Source of the DNA: Bradyrhizobium sp. 1(2017)
GTDB lineage: Bacteria; Pseudomonadota; Alphaproteobacteria; Rhizobiales; Xanthobacteraceae
Assembly (NCBI RefSeq): GCF_011602485.2
Contig: NZ_CP050022.2
Location: 1,694,001-1,758,000, forward strand
Length of the DNA: 64,000 nt
Direction: 5' to 3'
A model generated the notes under the pieces. The model saw only the letters and a program-made list of their open reading frames with translations. It did no database searches and was not told the DNA's origin. Both the position numbers and the translations under genes were made by a program. How positions within the stretch are numbered: the stretch's first letter is position 1; the number at the start of each line of letters is the position of its first letter. Positions 50,258 to 60,052 of the stretch are shown in pieces.

Positions 50258-51157
50258 ATGAATCGAGAGGACGCCAGCGATCTCCTCGCCTTCCTCGCCG
50301 TGGCGAGGGAGCGCAGCTTCACGCGCGCCGCGGCGAAGCTCGGCATGACGCAATCCGCGCTCAGCCAGATCATCCGGAATCTGGAGGAGCGGCTCGGCGT
50401 GCGACTGCTGAACCGGACGACGCGGAGCGTCACGCCGACACAGGCCGGAGAGCGGCTGTTCGTCAGCGTCGGCCCTAAATTCACCGAGATGGATGCCGAT
50501 CTCGCTGCGCTCGGCGAATTGCGCGAGAAGCCCGCCGGGACCATCCGGCTGACGGCGACGGAGTTTGCCGCCGGCGAGATCCTGCTGCCGGCGCTGCAGA
50601 AGATCCTGCCGAAATATCCGGACATCCGCGTCGAGGTGATCATCGACTACGGGCTCACCAACATCGTGGCGCAACAGGTCGATGCGGGCATCCGCCCCGG
50701 CGAGCTCGTCGCCAGGGACATGATCGCCGTGCGCATCAGTCCGGACTTGCGGATGGCGGTCGTCGGGTCTCCGTCATACTTCGCCGAACGCAAGCGGCCG
50801 AAGACGCCGCAGGATCTGACCCACCACAATTGCCTCAACCTGCGTTTGCCGACGCATGGCGGCAGCCTCTATGCCTGGGAATTCGAAAAGAACGGGCGGG
50901 AGCTCAATGTCCGGGTGGAGGGCCAGCTGGTGTTCAACAGCGCGGGCCTTCTGCTGGATGGAGCCTTGAAGGGGTTGGGCCTTGCCTACCTCACTGAGGG
51001 GCATGTGCAGCCTTATTTGTCCGAGGGCCGTCTGGTCCGGGTGCTCTCGGATTGGTGCCCGCCCTTTTCGGGATACCATCTCTATTATCCAAGCCGCCGC
51101 CAGCCTTCGCCGGCCTTCTCGCTGCTCGTGGAGGCGCTGCGATATCGCGGCAAGTAG
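50258..51157 (+). CDS. LysR-family regulator of the MFS/CMD/cupin/SDR operon
   Basis: A 299-residue LysR protein. The HTH is F-T-R-A-A-A-K-L-G-M-T-Q-S-A-L-S-Q-I-I-R-N-L-E with R-L-G-V-R-L-L-N-R-T-T-R-S after it, the CrgA-type subgroup. The effector domain has E-V-I-I-D-Y-G-L-T-N-I-V and D-A-G-I-R-P-G-E-L. The gene is divergent from the MFS gene with 122 bp between them, the usual position for the operon regulator. The T-N11-A site cannot be fixed by eye. Confidence 0.92.
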   Translation: MNREDASDLLAFLAVARERSFTRAAAKLGMTQSALSQIIRNLEERLGVRLLNRTTRSVTPTQAGERLFVSVGPKFTEMDADLAALGELREKPAGTIRLTATEFAAGEILLPALQKILPKYPDIRVEVIIDYGLTNIVAQQVDAGIRPGELVARDMIAVRISPDLRMAVVGSPSYFAERKRPKTPQDLTHHNCLNLRLPTHGGSLYAWEFEKNGRELNVRVEGQLVFNSAGLLLDGALKGLGLAYLTEGHVQPYLSEGRLVRVLSDWCPPFSGYHLYYPSRRQPSPAFSLLVEALRYRGK

Positions 51158-51362
51158 AAAACCTTGCGCTCGTGAAATTCAGCGCCACCAAAACACCGCC
51201 GGGAGGAAGCCGAGTTGTTTCCGAGGAGCGGGCTGACGCGTAGTCGATTGAAAATCAACTCACGGTAGGTCTGGTCGGAAGGACCCGGGAGTGGAATAAT
51301 TCCCGACGCTTTCTTGATCAGATTTTGACGTCGGCCCAAACCGGCTGGCGATTTGGATTTTC

Positions 51363-54300
51363 ATGATGGCCGCGCTTCCTCAGGATGTGGTGGCGGATTT
51401 GCAGCTGGAGAACGCACGGCTCCTGGCCGAATTGCGCGCCGCACAAGATCGCGAGAGCGCCACCGCCGACATTCTCAGGATCATCGCCAGTTCGCCCTCG
51501 GAGGTGAAGCCGGTCTTCGATGCAATTGCGAAGCGGGCCAATGCCTTGCTCGGCGGCTTTTCGACGACCGTATTCCGCTTCATCGACGGTATGGCCCACT
51601 TGGCGGCATTCACGCCGACGAATTCTGCCGCCGATGAGGCCTTGAAGAATATGTTTCCGCGGCCGATTGCCGATTTCGAGAGTTTCGCAAGAACGCAGGC
51701 GGGTAAGGTGGTACCGACCCCCGACACCGAAGCGCTGACGAACGACATCAAATTCATCGCGCGCGCCCGCGGCTTTCGCAGCATGCTGTTCGTGCCCCTC
51801 GCGTCAGGCGGCGTGGTGATCGGCATGATCAGCGTGACGCGGGTCGAGCCGGGGACCTTCGCTCCGCATCACGTGCAGCTCTTGCAGACCTTTGCCGATC
51901 AAGCCGTTATCGCCATCGAGAATGCGCGGCTGTTCAACCAGGTTCAGCAACGCACCAACGACTTGAGCGAGTCACTGAAACAGCAGACCGCGACCGCCGA
52001 TGTATTGAAGGTGATCAGCCGCTCCGCGTTCGATCTGCAAACGGTCCTCGATACGCTGACGGAATCGGCAGCGTGGCTCAGTGGCGCCGACATGGCGGCA
52101 ATCGTCCGGCAGGACACCGACGGTGCCTACTCTCATGCAACCCGGTACAATTTCTCGCCCGAATGGGCCAAGGTCTCGGCGGGCATTCGCCTCACCGCTG
52201 GACGCGGCAGCGTCGTCGGGCGCGTCCTGCTGTGCGGCAAAGCCGTCCAGATCCGGGATGTCGCGGCCGATCCCGAATACGCCTATCCCGAGCAGCAGAG
52301 GGCCGGTGGTTATCGCACCCTCCTGGGCGTACCTCTGCTTCGGTCCGGAGAAACGATCGGCGTGCTGTTCCTGGGCCGAAAGACCGTGAACTTATTTACG
52401 GACAAGCAGATCGACCTGGTCTCCACCTTCGCCGATCAGGCCGTGATCGCGATCGAGAATGTCCGGCTGTTCGACGAGGTCCAGGCGAAGACGCGCGATC
52501 TCGCCGAATCGCTGCAGCAGCAAACCGCGACCGCCGATGTTCTGAAAGTGATCAGCCGCTCGACCTTCGATCTACAAACCGTGCTCAACACGCTGGTCGA
52601 TTCGGCGGCACGGCTGTGCGAAGCGGAGATGGCATTCATCATGCGCCGCGAGGGCGATGAATATCAGGCCGGAGCGGCGGTAGGGTTTTCCGAGGAATAC
52701 ATCGAATTTCTGCAAGGCCACCCGATTACCGCCGGACGGGGCACGATCACAGGTCGGGCCGTACTCGAACGCCGCCCGGTGCAAATCCTCGACGTCGCTG
52801 CCGATCCCGAATACGACCTGCACGAGTCCATTACCATGGCTGGGCAGCGCACGGCGCTTGGTGTTCCCCTCCTGCGCGAGAATGAACCGATCGGCGTGAT
52901 CGTGATCGCGCGCAGGCGCGTGCAGCCGTTCACGGAAAAGCAGATCGAGCTCGTCGCCACGTTTGCCGACCAGGCCGTGATCGCCATCGAGAATGTACGG
53001 CTCTTCGAACAATTGCAGACCCGGACGCGAGATCTGTCCGAGACGCTGACTTACCAGACCGGCAGCGCCAATATCCTGCGGGTGATCGCTTCCTCGCCGA
53101 CCGAGGTCGGTCCGGTGCTCGAGGCGATTGTGGAAAGCGCATGCGGGCTTTGCGAGGCATATGATGCGCTGGTCATTCTGAGGGACGGCGATGACATCGT
53201 TGTCCAGGCGCATCATGGACAAGTTCCCGTGGTGTGGAGCCGGCGACCGATCAGTGTCCATTCGCCCTCCGGCCGGGCCATTGCCGACCGCCGCACTGTT
53301 CATGTGCACGACCTGCTCGGGCCCGAAGGGGAGGAATTCCCGACAGGACGGGAAATTGCGCTTCGCTCCAACGTTCGGACCGTTCTGAGTGTGCCGCTGT
53401 TGCGCGAAGGCGAGAGCATGGGTGCGATCGTGCTCCGTCGTACGGAGGTACGCCCGTTCGGCGAGAAGCAGATCAACCTGCTTCAGACCTTTGCAGATCA
53501 GGCTGTTATCGCTCTCGGCAACGTGCACCTGTTCGAGCAATTAAACGAATCGCTGGAGCGGCAGACGGCAACGTCGGAAGTGCTGGAAATCATAAGCGCT
53601 TCATCGGGCGCATTGACCCCGGTCTTCCACAAGATGCTGGAGAACGCGACGCGAATCTGCGGCGCCGGCTTCGGCACCATGAATCTCTACGAGGATGGCG
53701 GCTTTCGCACGGTCGCCCTGCACAACGCGCCGCAAGCCTATGTTGACACCCGGCTCTACCAGAGCATTCGCCCGCATCCGGCGAGCGGGCTCGGCACCGT
53801 CGAGAAAACTCATCAGACGGTTCATATCGACGATATCAGGACGCAGCCGCCCTATGTCGAAGGCAACGCGAACGTTCGCGCGCTTGCCGATCTTGCCGGC
53901 GCAAGGACCCTCGTCATCGTGCCCATGCTCAAGGAGGATGAGCTGATCGGCACCATCACGATCTTTCGTCAGGAAGTGAAACCATTCACAGACAAGCAGA
54001 TCGAGCTCGTGTCCAATTTCGCACACCAGGGCGTGATCGCGATCGAGAACGCACGCCTGCTGAACGAACTGCGCGAGCGCACCATGGAACTGTCGCAATC
54101 GCTCGAGGAATTGCGAAATGCGCAGGATCGGTTGATTCAGACCGAGAAGCTGGCCTCGCTCGGGCAACTCACCGCCGGCATTGCCCATGAGATCAAGAAC
54201 CCGCTCAATTTCGTCAATAATTTCGCTGCGCTTTCCTCCGAACTGATCGACGAACTCGGCGACGAGTTGCGCTCGGTCGCGCTCGGCGAGGCCGCAAGGC

Positions 54301-54944
54301 ATGACATCGACGCGCTGATACACGTGCTGCAAGGCAATTTGGACAAGATCGTGCAGCACGGAACCCGGGCCGATTCCATCGTCAAGAACATGCTCCTGCA
54401 CTCGCGCGAGGGGTCTGGCGAGCGCCGCTCGGTCGATATCAACGCCATCGTCGAGGAAAGTCTCAACCTCGCCTATCACGGCGCGCGCGCCGAAAAGGCA
54501 GGCTTCGATATCACGCTCGAAAGGAATCTCGATCCGTCTGCGGGGGTGCTCGAGCTGTATCCGCAGGAAATCACGCGGGTGTTCCTCAATCTCGTTTCCA
54601 ATGGCTTCTACGCGGCCGGCAAACAAAGGGACGCCGTCGGCGACGGCTTCGAGCCAAGGCTGCGCGCGACCACCACAAATCTCGGCGGTGCCGTGCAAAT
54701 CCGAATTCGCGACAACGGCGCCGGCATCCCGGCCGACGTGCGAGAGAAAATATTCAACCCCTTCTTCACAACCAAGCCCGCGGGCGAAGGAACCGGCCTT
54801 GGCCTTTCAATCTGCCACGACATCATTGTGAAGCAGCACGGCGGTAGCATCGAGGTCGATACCGCGCCTGGCGATTATACTGAGTTCATCATCACGCTGC
54901 CGCGTACGCTGGCGGCACCAGTGCAGACCGGAGGCCGAAGTTGA
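51363..54944 (+). CDS. Soluble sensor histidine kinase with five tandem GAF domains
   Basis: A 1193-residue protein without membrane helices. After a short coiled coil, five GAF domains follow one another, each introduced by a similar helix ([13 protein letters not shown] or a variant) near residues 30, 207, 385, 563 and 733. The kinase core starts near 925: H-box [10 protein letters not shown] (His942) and an ATPase domain with [27 protein letters not shown] domains bind small ligands, haem or chromophores; no bilin-type Cys is obvious. It overlaps the downstream receiver gene by four bases. Confidence 0.92.
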   Translation: MMAALPQDVVADLQLENARLLAELRAAQDRESATADILRIIASSPSEVKPVFDAIAKRANALLGGFSTTVFRFIDGMAHLAAFTPTNSAADEALKNMFPRPIADFESFARTQAGKVVPTPDTEALTNDIKFIARARGFRSMLFVPLASGGVVIGMISVTRVEPGTFAPHHVQLLQTFADQAVIAIENARLFNQVQQRTNDLSESLKQQTATADVLKVISRSAFDLQTVLDTLTESAAWLSGADMAAIVRQDTDGAYSHATRYNFSPEWAKVSAGIRLTAGRGSVVGRVLLCGKAVQIRDVAADPEYAYPEQQRAGGYRTLLGVPLLRSGETIGVLFLGRKTVNLFTDKQIDLVSTFADQAVIAIENVRLFDEVQAKTRDLAESLQQQTATADVLKVISRSTFDLQTVLNTLVDSAARLCEAEMAFIMRREGDEYQAGAAVGFSEEYIEFLQGHPITAGRGTITGRAVLERRPVQILDVAADPEYDLHESITMAGQRTALGVPLLRENEPIGVIVIARRRVQPFTEKQIELVATFADQAVIAIENVRLFEQLQTRTRDLSETLTYQTGSANILRVIASSPTEVGPVLEAIVESACGLCEAYDALVILRDGDDIVVQAHHGQVPVVWSRRPISVHSPSGRAIADRRTVHVHDLLGPEGEEFPTGREIALRSNVRTVLSVPLLREGESMGAIVLRRTEVRPFGEKQINLLQTFADQAVIALGNVHLFEQLNESLERQTATSEVLEIISASSGALTPVFHKMLENATRICGAGFGTMNLYEDGGFRTVALHNAPQAYVDTRLYQSIRPHPASGLGTVEKTHQTVHIDDIRTQPPYVEGNANVRALADLAGARTLVIVPMLKEDELIGTITIFRQEVKPFTDKQIELVSNFAHQGVIAIENARLLNELRERTMELSQSLEELRNAQDRLIQTEKLASLGQLTAGIAHEIKNPLNFVNNFAALSSELIDELGDELRSVALGEAARHDIDALIHVLQGNLDKIVQHGTRADSIVKNMLLHSREGSGERRSVDINAIVEESLNLAYHGARAEKAGFDITLERNLDPSAGVLELYPQEITRVFLNLVSNGFYAAGKQRDAVGDGFEPRLRATTTNLGGAVQIRIRDNGAGIPADVREKIFNPFFTTKPAGEGTGLGLSICHDIIVKQHGGSIEVDTAPGDYTEFIITLPRTLAAPVQTGGRS

Positions 54945-55330
54945 GCGTCTACATCATGGTGGTCGACGACGAGCCCGACGTCGAGGCGCTGTTCCGCCAG
55001 CAATTTCGACGCGATCTGCGCGCCGGTCGTTTTCTCATGGAGTTTGCATCGTCGGCCCCCGCGGCCTTGCAGCGCGCGGTCGAGATTGAGGATGCCGCCC
55101 TTATCCTGATCCTGTCCGATATCAACATGCCCGGAATGAGCGGCCTGGAGATGCTACCTATCGTGCGTTCGGCCCGCCCCGATGTTCCGGTCATCATGAT
55201 CACGGCCTACGGCGACGCCGAGACCAAGCGCAAGGCGCTCGCGAATGGAGCAGCCGACCTGTTGACCAAACCGATCGACTTCGCAGCGCTGCGCCAGGAG
55301 ATCGATACAAGGCTTGAGCGAGCCGCATGA
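54941..55330 (+). CDS. Stand-alone response regulator receiver protein
   Basis: A 129-residue single receiver domain with no output domain. The acidic pair is Asp9/Asp10 in V-V-D-D-E-P, the phosphoacceptor is Asp60 in [11 protein letters not shown], and Thr88 (I-T-A-Y) and Lys110 (L-T-K-P-I) complete the site. It starts with TTG overlapping the kinase stop, so it is the cognate partner. Without an output domain it may act through protein contacts or in a phosphorelay. It is followed at once by a truncated second receiver. Confidence 0.92.
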   Translation: MSVYIMVVDDEPDVEALFRQQFRRDLRAGRFLMEFASSAPAALQRAVEIEDAALILILSDINMPGMSGLEMLPIVRSARPDVPVIMITAYGDAETKRKALANGAADLLTKPIDFAALRQEIDTRLERAA

Positions 55331-55380
55331 CTGCGACCATTCTCGTGGTTGATGACGAATCGGCTCGGTATGCAAGGTGA
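55327..55380 (+). pseudogene. Remnant of a second response regulator, 17 codons
   Basis: ATG at 55327 overlaps the receiver stop (ATGA) and opens [11 protein letters not shown], the exact start of a CheY-like receiver, then A-R-Y-A-R and TGA at 55378. The acidic pair is present but the rest of the domain is absent. Related operons usually carry a full second receiver here. The break suggests a deletion whose other end is just upstream of the universal stress protein. Confidence 0.8.
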
Positions 55381-55446
55381 AACCACATCCCGGGTGAGAT
55401 TGGCCATCCCTATGTCCATGGTCACCGAAAATGCTGGAGGGCGAGA

Positions 55447-56286
55447 ATGAAGACGCTCCTGGTCCCGCTTCAGAATATTTCGATGATGACATCGACGCTC
55501 GATGTCGTCGTCGGCCTCGCGCAACGCTGCGGCGCCTATGTCGAAGGCTTTCCACTCCGGTTTGGCGTCCCTCCATATCTGGTCGCGGAATTGTCCACCG
55601 GCATTCCCATGGAGTCGTATCAGGCGCAGAGCGAAGTCGAATTGAACGACATGCGCAACTTTTTCGAAGCATTCATGCTGAAGCACGATATTCCTCGCGC
55701 CAGTGCGGGTTCGGAGCGACCATGCTTCGGTTGGCTGGAAGGTGCGCCTGTGGGCGAAGATTTCGTCGGAAGTCATGGGCGCGCATTCGATCTGATCGTG
55801 ATGGCGCGGTCCGACGCCGATGCTGCGGGCCCTCACCGTCGCGCGATCGAATCCGCGTTGTTTGAGAGCGGCAAGCCCGTTCTGCTGGCGCCGTTGAACG
55901 CACCAAGAAGCATCGCGACCAACATCATGATCCACTGGAACGGTAGTACCGAGCAAGCTCGGGCAAATGCATTTGCCATGCCGCTGCTTCGTCGCGCCGA
56001 ACGGGTATCGGTCCTGACCGTCGTTGGGGGGCAGGGGGTGCCGGGACCATCTGCCGACCGGATCGTCCAGCAACTGCGCTACAACGACATTGCAGCCGAT
56101 GTGACGAGGGTTGAACTGGACAATCGCGACACCGGCGAGGCGGTCCTCGATGCCGCCAGAGCTCAAGGCTGTGATCTATTGATCAAAGGAGCCTTCACCC
56201 GCACGAGGCTGCGGCAAATGATCTTCGGCGGGGCGACCAGCCATATCATGGACCACGCGGATTTGCCGGTGCTGATGGCTCATTAG
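55447..56286 (+). CDS. Universal stress protein, tandem UspA domains
   Basis: A 279-residue protein of two fused Usp domains (about 1-140 and 150-279). The N-terminal one begins M-K-T-L-L-V-P-L-Q-N-I-S and is degenerate. The C-terminal one ends with K-G-A-F-T-R-T-R-L-R-Q-M-I-F-G-G-A-T, an ATP-binding-like G-x2...G-x9-G-(S/T) pattern in which the first glycine is kept and spacing is near normal. Such tandem proteins are typical of Bradyrhizobium. GGAGGGCGAG just upstream supports the ATG. The role in stress is inferred. Confidence 0.9.
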   Translation: MKTLLVPLQNISMMTSTLDVVVGLAQRCGAYVEGFPLRFGVPPYLVAELSTGIPMESYQAQSEVELNDMRNFFEAFMLKHDIPRASAGSERPCFGWLEGAPVGEDFVGSHGRAFDLIVMARSDADAAGPHRRAIESALFESGKPVLLAPLNAPRSIATNIMIHWNGSTEQARANAFAMPLLRRAERVSVLTVVGGQGVPGPSADRIVQQLRYNDIAADVTRVELDNRDTGEAVLDAARAQGCDLLIKGAFTRTRLRQMIFGGATSHIMDHADLPVLMAH

Positions 56287-56382
56287 CGCATGATCCAGAC
56301 CCGAAGGGCCGCGTTAGCGCAAAGTGTGCAGCGGTTTTCCCTCGCGACAAACGCGGAACGCGTTTGCGCGGAGATCATGCGC
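56286..56382. repeat. Palindromic repeat, gcgcATGATCC family
   Basis: GCGCATGATCCAGACCCGAA at the left and GAGATCATGCGC at the right are inverse arms around AACGCGGAACGCGTTTGCG. It abuts the universal stress gene stop. A short relative is at 3488. Confidence 0.75.
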
Positions 56383-56402
56383 AAACAAGAACCTAAAGCG
56401 CG

Positions 56403-56620
56403 ATGACGATTCGTCTCGATCTCATTGCGCTTTCTCGCATCAGGACGAGCGCCGCACCGGCGAAGTCTGCCGATGATACGATCCTACCCGTGTTTTGCCC
56501 GACGCGTCAATCGAAATTCGGAAAATGCGTAACGTCTTGTTTCGGCTCGCGTCCGCTACTGTGCATGGGGTTGTTTTCGCACTTTTTGATGGGGACGGGT
56601 TGTCGAACGCCATCGGGCGA
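56403..56620. repeat. Probable dispersed repeat, CCGTGTTTTGCCCGACG type
   Basis: This segment contains CCCGTGTTTTGCCCGACG and CTGTGCATGGGGTTGTTTTC in the order I know from intergenic repeats of these genomes. A 74-codon open frame covers it but its translation looks like the repeat, not a protein. Only one copy is in the window, so the call rests on memory. Confidence 0.45.
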
Positions 56621-56660
56621 TCAGTGATCGCCGGCAGCCGGTCTGGTTGAGGAAATTGAA

Positions 56661-56708
56661 TGGTGGGCGCACAAGGGATCGAACCTTGGACCTCTCCCGT
56701 GTGAAGGG
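56661..56708 (-). other. 3' fragment of tRNA-Val(CAC), attachment site of an integrative element
   Basis: Read on the minus strand the 48 bases end in CCA and contain the T arm GGTTCGATCCCTTGTGCGCC, the variable loop and the anticodon stem-loop CCCTTCACACGGGAG (anticodon CAC). The 5' half is missing: beyond 56708 the sequence departs from any tRNA. A 3' tRNA fragment beside a tyrosine integrase gene is the standard duplicated attL/attR of a genomic island. Confidence 0.85.
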
Positions 56709-56772
56709 CAAGGTCGCCATTCGCAAGTCGTTGATCGCGCGAGAAAAATGTGCTGCTTAGTCATCGGTTGCG

Positions 56773-57906
56773 CTAGTTTTGCACTACTTTCGATAGATCA
56801 TTCCGGCGCCCCATCCCTTTCACAAACTTCCTAGCCATGCCGACAGGGTCTGCCATCCAAGGCGCTTTCGACCAAGCGCTGATAACGGGCAGCATATTGA
56901 TGGCCTCGATAAGAGGGGCTTGCGGGACATGTGTGTAGTGACGACTCATATCGTCTACGGCATGGCCCAGAATCTGATCCTTGATGTGTGGATGCACTCC
57001 GGCGATAACTAGTTGAGTGGAGACCGTGTGGCGTGCCGTGTAGGGACTGATGCCGCCGATACCCGACCTCTTCCTGGCGTTCCTGATAGCTGTTTTCATT
57101 TGGCCACTGATCCCTGCACGGACGGGGTATGGGGTGCCCAACGAGCTTCGAAATAATAGACCACCTCGTTCTATCAAAGCCTTGAAGAGAGGGACCAAGA
57201 ACTCATGGATCGGAATTCCTCGCGGTTCTCCGATCTTAGAGTTTGCTAGGGTGATCCAACGCCCTTCAAGGTCCACCATGTCAGCCGATAGTACGAACAG
57301 CTCGATTGGGCGCATTCCCGTATAGAAGAGTGCCGTCATGACCATTGCCGGTGCAGGGGACATAGACACAACAAAATCACAAGCTCGTTCGTACCCAACT
57401 GCTTTAGTACCGGCGCGCAATGCCTTCGCCCGAATGATGTTGGTGCCCTTGGGTTTCTTTGGGCGTTTCCACTTCCGTGACGAGTCCGGTAGCGCATGGT
57501 TCCAGACCGCGATGAAAGGCGTGTAGCATTGCCGGTTCTTCGTATCTTGCTGCGTACGAGGACATAATTTTTCAGCGGCTGCGTCCAAGTCTTCTTGGGT
57601 GATCTTATGAAGTATCTTGGTTTCGAAATAGCCTAGAAGCCCCGTCCACCTTCCATTGACTTCTTTGCCGAGAAATCGAGCCGATCCTCCGGCTGCCATA
57701 TATGAAACCGCCGCCTCAAAAAACGTGAGGTTAGCTTCCCTTCCGTAGATGCTATCTTGCAAGAGGCGAGCTTCGCGCTTTATGCGGATGGCTTCGGCAG
57801 CCTTCTTGTCGTTAGTTCCCGTGCTTTCGAATACAGCTTGTTTTCGGACAGTGCCACGAAGGTACCAGTATTCTGAGCCCTTTCGTCTGACAAGTTTGAG
57901 CGGCAA
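56773..57906 (-). CDS. int: Tyrosine-type integrase of the tRNA-Val element
   Basis: A 377-residue tyrosine recombinase. The catalytic domain (about 165-330) has Arg199 in Y-T-G-M-R-P-I-E-L, Arg292 in the R-H-T box, His315 in I-L-G-H, and the nucleophile Tyr324 in R-H-Y-T-H. In the H-x-x-R box Tyr289 replaces the usual His (P-Y-T-A-R-H-T). An N-terminal arm-binding segment and a SAM-like core-binding domain precede it. The start is TTG at 57906 with GGGAGA seven bases ahead; it overlaps the preceding HTH gene by 127 bases. It lies 65 bases from the tRNA fragment, facing it, and should catalyse integration there. Confidence 0.92.
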   Translation of the reverse strand: MPLKLVRRKGSEYWYLRGTVRKQAVFESTGTNDKKAAEAIRIKREARLLQDSIYGREANLTFFEAAVSYMAAGGSARFLGKEVNGRWTGLLGYFETKILHKITQEDLDAAAEKLCPRTQQDTKNRQCYTPFIAVWNHALPDSSRKWKRPKKPKGTNIIRAKALRAGTKAVGYERACDFVVSMSPAPAMVMTALFYTGMRPIELFVLSADMVDLEGRWITLANSKIGEPRGIPIHEFLVPLFKALIERGGLLFRSSLGTPYPVRAGISGQMKTAIRNARKRSGIGGISPYTARHTVSTQLVIAGVHPHIKDQILGHAVDDMSRHYTHVPQAPLIEAINMLPVISAWSKAPWMADPVGMARKFVKGMGRRNDLSKVVQN

Positions 57907-58133
57907 CGCATAGTCTCCCAGATCGATAACAAATCTTGCTCAGAGAACAGGAAGAGCCGTCCGTTCTTTGAGTAAAAAGGGTGGCGCTTGACCAGCTCCC
58001 TCAACGCCCTCTTGCTGATCCTTAGTTTCAGCGCGGCTTCCTTCAAATTGAAGATTCGGCCGATGCCCGGCAAGTTGTCGTTGGCGTGAAGCGGGGTCGA
58101 TGGTTCGAAGCCGCTCAAATCCTTTCCCCGCAA
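57780..58133 (-). CDS. Helix-turn-helix protein, possible excisionase or regulator
   Basis: A 117-residue protein from a TTG start. Residues about 27-75 form a MerR/excisionase-like HTH (F-N-L-K-E-A-A-L-K-L-R-I-S-K-R-A-L-R-E-L-V, then Y-S-K-N-G-R-L-F-L-F-S-E-Q-D-L). Proteins of this kind upstream of integrases act as directionality factors. Its 3' end overlaps the integrase start by 127 bases in another frame, so the two are co-translated. The last 30 residues lie in the overlap and may be less constrained. Confidence 0.7.
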   Translation of the reverse strand: MRGKDLSGFEPSTPLHANDNLPGIGRIFNLKEAALKLRISKRALRELVKRHPFYSKNGRLFLFSEQDLLSIWETMRCRSNLSDERAQNTGTFVALSENKLYSKARELTTRRLPKPSA

Positions 58134-58281
58134 AAATTAATAGACTCAGAAGACTCTTTTAGAGTACGTAAGTGCACGGTGTCAAGCCGGGGCTCACTCG
58201 AACTCATCGAGGGCCACCGTGCCACCATAGCTTCTCAAATCGCGGCGCAAGCCAACAGGCGTCTGAAGACCAGGAAAACGC

Positions 58282-58749
58282 ATGAACAACTCAATTATGA
58301 TCGCTGCGCTCGGCTATGCCGCGCTTGGCTGGCCCGTATTTCCGTGCAATCCCGCAGATAAGAGTCCTCTAACGCCGCGTGGCTTCAAGAACGCGACCAT
58401 CGATCACGACATTATCAACGCGTGGTGGTCGCAGTGGCCAAATGCAATGATCGGCATTCCAACCGGCATTGCGTCCGGCCTTTGGATTCTCGACATCGAT
58501 ATCAAAGAGAATGCAGATGGCGCGGCCGCGCTGGCGCGACTTGAAGCAACGCACGGTGAGCTACCCGATACTTACACGGTAGCTTCGCCATCAGGCGGTA
58601 GGCACTTTTACTTCCGCTACGTCGATGGAATTGGAAATCGGGGAGGCTTTGAACCAGGAATCGATGTGCGCGGTGAAGGGGGCTACGTGATTGCGGCGGG
58701 TTTCGAACATGGCGCGGGGGCGCCAATCCTGCTTTTGAATTCTGAATAG
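58282..58749 (+). pseudogene. Truncated bifunctional DNA primase/polymerase (prim-pol domain)
   Basis: A 155-residue N-terminal fragment of a plasmid/island replication protein. A-A-L-G-Y-A-A-L-G-W-P-V-F-P-C opens the domain, and W-I-L-D-I-D-I-K provides the D-x-D metal site. S-P-S-G-G-R-H-F-Y-F is the conserved S-x-H-like box, and G-I-D-V-R-G-E-G-G-Y-V-I-A-A-G ends it. Full proteins continue with a helicase or primase C-terminal domain; here homology stops near 58720 and a stop follows at 58747. AGGAAAA upstream suggests it may still be expressed. It converges on an unrelated minus-strand gene. Confidence 0.8.
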
Positions 58750-59319
58750 TCCGGGATGAGTAATTTCGTCCTCAAGGCGTTTGATGGCTGGCGATCCGAT
58801 GAGGCTCTTGAATAGGTTGGGAAAGGTGGGAAGCTGTTTGTAATGGGCGACAAAGTTGAATGTCTTTGTTCTGTGGTCGAATTCGATATCTAGAAATTCC
58901 CAAAATGGAATTTGCGATTCGATGTCGGTTGTATCGTCGCGTAGTCTGCTTTCGAGATCGCGCATGTGGCTCATGAGAAAGGACTCTTTTAGCCGCGATA
59001 CCAACTCGTCTTCAAAGTAAAGTCGATAGACTTGGTTGGCGCGAACTTTTGGATGAGTGCTTACTACTCGTCCCTTGTATGAGCGGCCCTCGAAGGTAAC
59101 TGATACGGCTGTTACCGGATTTTTCGAGTTGAGGATTCCCGGAAAGACGCGATCAAATTTCCATAGCGCACACACCCAGTTGGGGATGGTTGTGCCAGCA
59201 TCTCTGAAAATGGAGTTATCAACCTTCTTTCGCCACAACGGAAACTTGACACCGGTTCTCTCAATCTTTTCCGTCTGCTTATTCCTTCTGCGCAACGAAA
59301 CGAGCGGCGCGTTCGGCAC
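58591..59319 (-). CDS. Unknown island protein, C-terminus altered at a junction
   Basis: An open frame of 242 codons from a GTG start, AT-rich compared with the chromosome. Residues about 70-110 hold a beta-rich part (V-S-V-T-F-E-G-R-S-Y-K-G-R-V-V, then N-Q-V-Y-R-L-Y-F-E-D-E-L-V). This weakly recalls B3-like effector-binding domains of restriction enzymes such as EcoRII; I cannot establish it. Codons after about 58725 lie antisense to the prim-pol gene, so the last 45 residues are probably not native. A defence or restriction remnant is one possibility. Confidence 0.5.
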   Translation of the reverse strand: MPNAPLVSLRRRNKQTEKIERTGVKFPLWRKKVDNSIFRDAGTTIPNWVCALWKFDRVFPGILNSKNPVTAVSVTFEGRSYKGRVVSTHPKVRANQVYRLYFEDELVSRLKESFLMSHMRDLESRLRDDTTDIESQIPFWEFLDIEFDHRTKTFNFVAHYKQLPTFPNLFKSLIGSPAIKRLEDEITHPGLFRIQKQDWRPRAMFETRRNHVAPFTAHIDSWFKASPISNSIDVAEVKVPTA

Positions 59320-60052
59320 TACGTCCCCCTATCCAGTTCGTCCAGGTGCTGCTCTATACATGTTGGTAGCTTTCGATTGCGTCCCCAAAGACCGTGCTAT
59401 GATTCGCAATCCGCCAAGCTAAACATTAAGATGTATTAGCTAAAAGGTACACGTATTGAATAGCGGTCTTCAAGGTCCAGAAGGATCGAATTTGGTTTTG
59501 GGCCGCTTGTCTAAGACCTCAGTCACACTCCGATAGAACGTCACCGAACCTGGTCGCGCAGTGTGGTCCCAAACAGTGACTTCGGCCGATACGACCACGA
59601 ACGCGGGTCTGGTTGAGACTTCCGTTGAAGGTGAACCCGCGTTCTCTCTCTATTCATCGCTCGGTACGGCGCCCGACGCCAACAACAGCACGCGTCAGTT
59701 TCTTCCGGCGAACACGGCGGTTGATATCTTCGGTGACGGTGCGGGCGGCGAAAAAGTGGCTTGGATTCTGGCATAAAATCGGGGCGTTCTGTGGGAGATA
59801 GTGCGCGTCCATAAAGCGAGTACTCTCCGCTTGCGGCGCCCGACGTTGAGCGCGGCGACGTGTCCCGGGATGTCCCACCCGCCACCGGTCGTTCTGGGAA
59901 TCTAAAGCAGGATGGAGGCAACGGATGGATAGCCGTTGACTGTCCCAAGCTCGCGTCGCCGGTTTGGTATGGAACGATAGATGTCATCAGCTAGGTCGGT
60001 CAGCTTCTGCTCTCGGTCAACGCGAAGATTGCCAGTTGTATCTGAAGGTGTA
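59320..60052. other. Region without clear genes inside the island
   Basis: The first 220 bases are AT-rich, and a promoter for the minus-strand gene may lie there. At 59561-59776 a GC-rich open frame (71 codons from GTG, plus strand) looks coding by base composition and may be the tail of a lost gene; I do not recognise it. On the minus strand at 59902-60052 a protein-like frame (L-R-V-D-R-E-Q-K-L-T-D-L-A-D-D-I) follows the hydrolase stop out of frame. Confidence 0.4.

Noticed and set aside
56403..56627. 74-codon plus-strand frame before the tRNA fragment
   Set aside because: Its translation follows a dispersed intergenic repeat and there is no ribosome binding site.
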